Source: Trametopsis cervina (lineage: Eukaryota; Basidiomycota; Agaricomycetes; Polyporales; Irpicaceae). From it: a stretch of 63,647 nt of DNA. The stretch covers positions 3,835 through 67,481 of the forward strand of contig MU278378.1 in assembly GCA_022385755.1 (NCBI GenBank). The letters run 5' to 3'. This document shows positions 56,581-63,647 of the stretch, piece after piece. The notes under the pieces were generated by a model, which was given only the letters and a program-made list of their open reading frames with translations, searched no databases and was not told the origin of the DNA. The first letter of the stretch is position 1, and each line of letters opens with the position of its first letter. Made by a program: the position numbers and the translations under genes.

Positions 56581-59500
56581 TCATGCCTCCACGCGTAGGC
56601 TCTCCTCCAAAAATCTCCCGTGTCCGCCCGTACCGCGCCTCCTGACGCGCACTTGCATTCCGACACCTACGCGCTCTAGCCCTTGAAGCACGCCACCCCA
56701 CACTGCACGGTCTGCACCGGGGCCACATACGCCACGCGCGGAGACACGCCCGTCGAGTACCGCACGCACGGCGAAAGCGACAGGTAAGCCAACGGTACGC
56801 GCCATAGCCGACGCACGTGCCGTTCCGCGAACGAGCAACGACGATGTGTGGATCTCCTCGTCCTGTTCAGCCCCTCCTATGGTTGCTGAGTCGGCGAAGG
56901 ATACAACTGGGGTGAACGCAGGGGCAGCGACGATCTCATGGTGGAGTAGTACGATGTCGCGCTCACCGGGAGCGTAGCGCAGCTTGTCAGCAAGGACAGT
57001 CGCGAAGAGGTCGAGCGGCGCCGTCGGCTGTGTTGGCGGGCTCACCGTAGGCAGGTTGCTGGTGGACGAGTCGGTTGCGGGAGGGATGATGCCAAAAGCA
57101 TGTAGGGCGTCCAGGGCGTCGGGCAGAACGACGGGGTCAACGAGGAGACTGATGGCAGCGCGGAGGGACGCAGAGTCCGCGGGGACAGGTGCACCGAGGG
57201 TGACCTCAAGGGAGGCGCGCACGAGGTTTGTCCAGGCATCGATATGGGCGGGTGTGACAGTATCGAGAAGGCCGATGGCCTTGAAGGCGTGCATGAGCGC
57301 GGAGAAGCCAGGATATCTGTGCATACAGATCATCAGCCAGTCAGACAGTTAGCTGGTAGAGCGGCAGATCGACCTACCGCAAGGTCCCGCGGACGAGAGT
57401 GCGCAGAGCGGAGACATCGCCAAGGGCGTACGTCTCGGCATATGGAAGGCTATCGCGGTTCGGAATGCCCTCCAGGCGGAGGACATCCGAGACGGGGAGG
57501 TCGGCGAACGGACGAGCGAGGAGGCGTGCGCCGGGGATGGTGTGCACGCGGCCAGCAAGCTTGAAGCGGGCATCATTGCGTGCGGCGGTGAGCACACCGC
57601 GTGGGCTCCAGCTGAATTTATACTTGAGCGGTACACCTGATGCGTGCTCTGGTGCGGGGAGGCCGCCACAGAAAGATGAAAAGGAGACAACGCGCTTGTT
57701 CGAGGCGTGCAGGCGACCGAGGAGCGCGAGGGCGGAGCAGTGGTCGATGCCAGGGTCGAGACCGATCTCATTTAGTAGCAGCACGTCAGCGGCCTGCGCA
57801 CTTTAGGAGGCGGGAGAGGACGAGAGGAGGGAGGGAAAGGTGACTGTTAGAACACTACGGGCAGCGAGAGAGGAAGAAAAAACACACGAGGCATGAAGGG
57901 CGTGCATCTCCGGGGAGATGTACGACGCGGTAACCATATGTTTGCCGTGCTTGACGCACAGCGCCGCTACAGTCGGGTGCAAGCCCACAGGGAGGAGACT
58001 GCAGCGGCGTTAGAGTCTGTGTAAACTGACGGGCACAGGGATGAGAGGACGCACCTGACGACGACGTCCGCGGCCTCGATAAGTGCAGCGACGTCCTCCA
58101 CGCGAGCCATGTCGACGACCCGCGCAGAGGCATTGTCCTTGCCCTCCGTCAGCCGCTCAGCTTCAGCTGCGACGTTGCTTGCTGTACACAATATATGCGT
58201 GCGCATACGTAGGTAAGCTCACAGCCCTGTGCATGGTTCGGAGTGAGATGAGACGCACCAACGATAAGCTCGACGTCTGCGCTGCTTGCAATCTCGTCTA
58301 CTGCGGGCCCAGCAACCATCCCACTGCCAAGCACGAGCACTCGTTTCTTCTTCTCGAGCGCCATACGTGAAGATGTGCTTGGGCTTGGAGGCGCAGAAGC
58401 TTCCCGACGCGCTTTCTCGCGCCAGGCACCGAGCGGCTGCTCAAGCCACTGATGCTTCTCCCGCAGCTTGCCCCCGCTCGCGACTGTCGCGCGTTCCAGC
58501 GCACCAAGCTTCTCCGCCGCCTCCCCACTCACCCTGTCACGCCCAAGCCGCCTCTCATCAACTAACGCACGGACGTACGGCACCAGCACCCGCGAGAAAT
58601 GCTCCGACGCCTCGCGCGCGAGTGCCGTCGGTAGGATGTCCACCGCCATCGTCGTCACCGACGGCAGGTGCGCCGGCAGCCCCGCCGCCCGTGCGTGAAA
58701 GAAGGGCTCGGACAGCGTCGACGCGTGTGGCAGGAACTCGAGTCCGCCCTAGTCAGCTGTGAGCACGTTAACGTGAGAAGGTAGAGGAATGGCGCACGCA
58801 CCGCGATGTCGCAGCTGATGTCCCCGACGCACGCGAATCTCCCCCTGCCGACGCTCTGCGCTGCCTCCAGCGTCGCCGCCAACTGTGCGTTGCTCAGCAG
58901 CCGCGGGAACCCCTGCGCCCATCCCGCGCCGTTCAGCAGCAATGTCAAGTACGGCGCAACCTGCAGCATACACAACACACAATTATCTAGTGAGTGAGTT
59001 GTGCTACGCAGTGTGGAGGGTGGGTACCACGCACCGCCGAGTGAAACACAGACGTGTACGCGTCCGGACGCGCGTAGTAGTCTTCGCGGGCGTACTGCCC
59101 GCCATCTGCGCGCACGAAATAATCCTGCGGCTTCGCGTGCACGACGTATATCTGCGCATCCGTTAGTTCATTTGTCCACGTCACGAGCAGGGAAAGATGA
59201 CCTTGTGCAGATCCGTGTCTGTCGCGCCATCACCACCAACAATGATAGGGTCAGCTCACGCGATCCAGCCCTCGCATTCTGCGGCGCTCACTCACCGGGG
59301 TCGCTCACAAGCCGTGGCAGGTCCTCCACGCGCACATTCACAGTCGGGAGGTTCGCGAGAAGTTCCAGGCAGCCCTGCGCTACCTGCCCCGTCCTGCGCA
59401 TACAACCTATCCGTCAGTATGGTAAAGCTTACGGACGAGACGCAGACACGTACCCGGTGACGCCAACGACGATGGGGCCCAGCTCGGGCGGTGTACCGTC

Positions 59501-60431
59501 AGCTGCGATGCGGTCTCCAACGAGCGTGCGGAGCGAAGTGAGTAGAGATGGGAGCGATGGATGCGTGTGAGGGCGTGGCGTGCTCTGCGACGCGTCAGTC
59601 GGTTGATGCTCTCAGTGAATATGGTGGAAGACGAAGGAGAGACGCACCAGAAAGGGCGTCGCGACGCCGATCTCGAGCAGCGCGTGTGCGAGTGCGGAGA
59701 GGGATTCAAGTGCGCCGGCAACTGACACAGTTTCGTGTCAGTACGACGCATGTGCGTGCATAGGAGTGTATGGGGAGATGGAGGAAAGAAGACGGGGGTA
59801 GGGGCATGTAACCACAACGAGAGCTCACCTCCTGCAAACCACCCAAACCCCACTGTGCGTCGTCCCGCATCGTCCGTCAGGAGTTCGTAGTCAATCAACC
59901 GCGGCTTCATCGTCGTCGCACACCCGCTCGTATTCGCGTCGTGGACAAACCGGTCGAGAAGCGGCATGTTGTACGGCTGGCCCTTGTGCGTGTGGCTGAA
60001 CATTAGGTGAGTGCGCGGCATACCTGACGCAGATACGGTGGGTGCAAGTGTAGCCTCGTCAAGCGGTGGCTCCTTGATGCCCAGCACAATGTCCGCCGGC
60101 GCGAGCGTCGTGTGCGGCTCCGCGCCCGCCTGTACACTACCATGTCAATATTTTGGATAATCCCCACAAAACGATACGACGCGCGCACCTCAAGCATCTC
60201 TTGGGCAGTCCACACGCGCCGTGCACACGGCTGCACGAGCACCCGGATACCGTCGTCAACGAGCGCGCGCACTGTGGCGGGCGTGAGTGGGCTGCGTCGC
60301 TCCCAGAGTCGCCCTGGGTCTTCACGCCGAATGCCTATTGTGAGCTGAGATGGCGCTGCGTTATGAGTCGCCGACGAGAGATGGAAATGGCGGTGCCGAC
60401 GATGGAGGGTAGGGGAGCGGCGGGTGAGCAT
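56581..60431 (-). CDS. Bifunctional lysine-ketoglutarate reductase/saccharopine dehydrogenase
   Basis: This resembles animal and plant alpha-aminoadipic semialdehyde synthase, which turns lysine via saccharopine to aminoadipic semialdehyde. From the N-terminus: [20 protein letters not shown], a basic leader without acids that looks like a mitochondrial presequence; then [49 protein letters not shown] and [13 protein letters not shown] of the reductase half (59830-60400); then [11 protein letters not shown] and HAKPQDYFV (58800-59170). The dehydrogenase half has a Rossmann start [19 protein letters not shown] (about 58345), [20 protein letters not shown] (about 57960), [20 protein letters not shown] (about 57770) and a C-terminal domain ending SLRVEA. 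About ten introns, and the stop is at 56581-56583. Lysine-making fungi use separate Lys1 and Lys9, so the fused form with a mitochondrial leader suggests lysine breakdown. Confidence 0.87.
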
Positions 60432-60959
60432 TGCGGTCTAATCGGCTGCGTCGGTCGATGGTGTTGATATTCAAGTAATGTAGATGAGTATGTTGTGGTC
60501 GTAGTGGTCGCCCGCGCTGGTATTTGTGTCTGCACAGCGCGCGCCCGGATCCAAACTGCATACAAGCGACGTGGGGGTCAGCAGGGGGCGGCCCCATCAC
60601 GCGCAGGGTTGCGCTTGGCGTTTGATCCGCCCACCTGAGCGTCGACAGAGACGATGAGGACATGCGTCGGCGCTGTCTGCACGACGACACCGACATACAG
60701 AATAGTCTCGCCCGCTATGCGGTACTACTCGTCGACTTATTCTGCATACGCCATAACGCGTGGGACACGTGAGCAATCAACAAGGACGTACCTCACATCA
60801 CGTGAGCAGGACGCTTAATGATCGGCCGGCGCCTTTGCCAATCCTCAGTATAATGTCTGCTCCCGCGCGTTTTGGTGTTCTTCATCACCACCGCTACCTC
60901 TGCTACCTCTCCGACGGTAACTCACACAAACGACCAGAACAAAATCAAGAGCGAGATAG
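60432..60959. promoter_or_regulatory. Divergent promoter region, LKR/SDH and SRA genes
   Basis: A 0.5-kb gap between two head-to-head genes. No defined motif is claimed. Confidence 0.4.
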
Positions 60960-62762
60960 ATGCCAACGATAAGAACGAAAGCACCAAAGAAGCTGCGTTT
61001 CCCAGCCGAAGCCGACAGGTGTGCAACCTCTTTCCCGAGATCTGCCTTCGTCCCGTTGCTGACACAACCACGGTACAATCTACTGCGATATGATGTTCTA
61101 TGTTTTCTGCTTTACGCGCTGGAATGCACGCACAGCCCTGCGCTCACCTTCGGACACATCCCAAACGTCCCAGTCGGCAGCAGATGGGGCTCCCGGTATG
61201 TCCTCTCTTCTCGCACGAAGCGAGCCCAGACGCTGATTACACTCTCACAGGAAGGAATGTAGCGCGGCGTGCGTTCATCCACCACTCATTGCTGGTATCT
61301 ATGGTCGCAAGGACGACGGCGCGCGTAGCGTCGTGCTCTCTGGCAAATCCGAGTTTGCGGATGAGGACCATGGCGAGACTTTGTAAGCGCCCATTTCCTA
61401 TTGTCCTGTTCTGTGCTGCACTGACTGGCTGTGGTGCGTCTCATTTCTGTATAGCACATACATTGGGAGCGGCGGACGTGAGCCGGGGGTGAGTGCTTCA
61501 TTATTTTACCAGCCTCTTCATTCACTGTTTCGAGATGCTCATGACCCCGCAGGTCCGCTTCGGCCCCCAGACGATTGATCAGTCGTTCGATAACAACCTC
61601 AATTTTGCTCTTCGCGTAAGCATCCCCTTTCCTCTTCACTTTATACATCCCCGCCCACCACACCACAGCTGGCACCGAACGCTGACTGAATCCGATGTTT
61701 GATGATGTATGCAGAGATCGGCACTGCTGAATAGACCCGTACGAGTTATACGGGGGGCGGGCAAGTCAAAGTACTCGCCGTATCATGGGTACGTCTTCTA
61801 TTACACGAATACATGTGTCTCCAGCACCTGTTGTCTGTAGAATGTTGGTCTCGCTACCTTGAATATTCTAACGCTGCGTTAGGTATCGCTACGATGGGCT
61901 CTACTCTGTCTCTAACGTACGTCCCTCTCCCATCTTATGCGCAGTTCTTTTTGACAGAACCCTGTATGTGGGTCTCGCAGCCACGATTGGTGCCTGGCCC
62001 AGAGGGCCTTCTCGTGTGCCAATTTGACTTCTCTGTACGTATCTTTCTCACATTCTCTTATCACGCTTTCACGCCGACGTATCATGCAGCGGCTGCCGAA
62101 CCAGGACCCACTCCCTACCGAGCAGGGCGTTCCAAAGGGCCAGGGCGACATCGCGGAACGGCGGCGGCAGTACCGCGCAACCGGATCTACTCAGCAGCGC
62201 GCGTCGGGCTCACGAGAGTCCAGCAGTCACAACGAGGAGGAGGAGGAAGAGGACTTGGAGGCGTTATTGTGAGTATGCACGCCCGGTTTTCTGCTCTTGT
62301 ATGCTCATGGTTGGGCGCAGCACGTCCTCAGAGGAAGTTGAAGAGGAGCTGCTACCCGTTCTGTCGCAACTGGTGGGCATCTCCCTCTCTCACCCTTTTC
62401 TCCCGTCACTCACCCCTCCTACCCTTTCGTAGGCCGAGTTCAGCCGGGACGGTGGGAGCTCTGCGCAGAAAAAGGCGCGACGAGAGCTGATTCTGATCAT
62501 TGGGCGGAGGATCAAGGCGGTATTGCAACGCAAGGCGGAGCAAGGGCACGACGTTGCGTGGTGGCGGAATGAGCTGTGGGGGTTTGTCGCCAAGGCCGCG
62601 CCGTCGAAGCGTCGCTACGGCGTCGACGACTTTGAGCGGATTTATGAGAAGTTTGAGAGGGTGCGTGCGGAGCGAGAGAACCCGCAAGCAGTGAAGGCAG
62701 AAGCGGAGGTGAAGATGGAGGATGTAGAGGAGGGAGGGACGGTGCAGATGAACTATGAGTAG
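60960..62762 (+). CDS. SRA-YDG domain protein (UHRF1-like methyl-DNA reader)
   Basis: The likely start is MPTIRTKAPKKLRFPAEAD at 60960, with an intron at 61019-61135. The SRA domain follows in pieces: LTFGHIPNVPVGSRWGSR (about 61137), a segment with CSAACVHPPLIAGIYGRKDD (about 61261), TYIGSGGREPG (about 61457), TIDQSFDNNLNFALR (about 61570), NRPVRVIRGAGKSKYSPYHG (about 61732), YRYDGLYSVSN (about 61883) and VCQFDFSRLPNQDPLP (about 62017-62108). This order, with the YDG signature, matches SRA domains that flip 5-methylcytosine or its oxidised forms. The tail has an acidic run (EEEEEEDLEALL) and a helical end (VAWWRNELWGFVAKAAPSKRR) with TAG at 62760-62762. No RING or PHD part is seen, so it is a reader without ubiquitin-ligase parts. 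It should act on chromatin in the nucleus. Confidence 0.85.
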
Positions 62763-63647
62763 GCGGCTTGTGAGGATGTGGGCTGCGACCAAGTGCGTGC
62801 TGGGATGTGTGTGAGATGCTGTCACTGTGTACCTGTACGATGTAATAGACATACGAGCCCTTTGCACCTATGGATTGTGTGTTATAAAAACGAATGAGCG
62901 ACGCTTTGAGCCGGTGCGCTTCTTCAATGTTCTCCGCTTCGGTCCGAGTCTCCAAAGAGGCGCTAGCTTTGTGGCGTTCAAAATTCTCAGAACCTGGGCT
63001 GGTCAAACTGGACTCGTCGTACATCGACATCATTACGCAGTCAGGAACTACGTCACGCATATCATTACGTGGAAAATAGCAATAAAAATTATCGTAAGCA
63101 AATAATGCATGGTAAATTACATATCTTACCGAAGGCCTGAGAAACATGATATAACTATAGGTGATTAATGAGGGAGGGGAGTATAAGACTATGGTCAGGC
63201 TGAACATAAGACCACTCGATAGAAGTGTAGCCGTACCGGTAAACAAGAAACAACCTTCGTGATGCCCTCCGTACGTGCACTCCCAGTCATTTACAGTACC
63301 AGCATTTACTTTAGTGTTGCGTGGAAAACCCTGGTGTAAATTACATGTCAGTAAATAATATATTTTTAAATGGTAAATTACATTCTTTACAGACATCGCC
63401 TCATCGACCTGTTGGAATATGTAAGTAAAGAGTGCGGTCCGGCTTACCGGTGGGCGGGAATGCAAAGGTGCACAACGACTCTGTTCAAACCTGCGCTCAA
63501 TTTTTACAGATGTTGCAGAAACGTGACGCCAGAGAGGATATCGAAGGGAGAGTGACAAAATGTCAAGGTATATGAGCAGGGGTAGAGGACGACAGTGGTG
63601 AACTGTCTGAGGGGACTTGGAATATTCTGGTGAATATTGCTTGTATT
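62763..63647. other. AT-rich region with short direct repeats, no gene
   Basis: TAAATTACAT occurs at about 63113, 63344 and 63374, twice preceded by TGGT or ATGGT. Plus- and minus-strand frames here have no features. It could be the edge of an unidentified repeat that continues beyond the window. Confidence 0.4.

Noticed and set aside
1..63647. tRNA or rRNA genes
   Set aside because: I looked for T-loop-like GGTTCGAATC patterns and cloverleaf pairing and found no convincing candidate; a tRNAscan-SE run would be decisive.

Overview
The window is nuclear DNA of a filamentous basidiomycete, most likely an agaricomycete (Polyporales is a guess). Genes are interrupted by many 45-70 bp GT-AG introns. 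Both strands are used with short intergenic gaps. The gene content (HOS3-type deacetylase, Mam3/CNNM protein, NSE4, multi-exon P450s, Crinkler-type kinase, KDZ transposase) is fungal. Exon limits below were read by eye from splice signals and frame continuity, so they are models rather than proven transcripts.

Region 1 (1-20.7 kb). An AT-rich minisatellite leads into a Crinkler-type (CRN) kinase gene that is split in two. Its ubiquitin-like header and middle lie at 1137-2338, and its kinase domain lies at 18899-19996. Between the halves sits a 16,560-bp insert (2339-18898) flanked by the same 7 bases, TATCGCA. The insert carries a KDZ-superfamily transposase with a CxC2-type cysteine cluster on the minus strand. 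It also carries three plus-strand genes of unknown function, short inverted subterminal repeats, a paired palindromic repeat at the divergent promoter, and about 2 kb of GC-rich minisatellite. This looks like a large cargo-carrying KDZ transposon that broke a CRN kinase gene. A small complex I subunit gene follows at 20.4 kb.

Region 2 (20.9-35.2 kb). This holds a 5-oxoprolinase-like gene with only the hydantoinase A half, a HOS3-like histone deacetylase with a long repeat-bearing N-terminus, a pfkB/ketohexokinase-like sugar kinase, and an FAD-dependent oxidoreductase.

Region 3 (35.4-47.4 kb). Two paralogous genes of unknown function flank a nucleotidyltransferase-fold gene. After them come a Mam3/CNNM-type membrane protein, a cysteine-cluster protein with possible caspase/CHAT-like motifs, and a small secreted protein.

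Region 4 (49-62.8 kb). This holds NSE4 (SMC5/6 kleisin), two tandem cytochrome P450 genes with a shared near-identical 3' tract, a bifunctional lysine-ketoglutarate reductase/saccharopine dehydrogenase with a mitochondrial-type leader, and, divergent from it, an SRA-YDG (UHRF1-like) methylated-DNA reader. The last 0.9 kb is AT-rich and seems empty of genes.

Most genes are independent housekeeping or secondary-metabolism functions. The unit that works as a system is the transposon: a transposase plus three co-oriented cargo genes, with the cargo and the transposase diverging from a shared promoter region.
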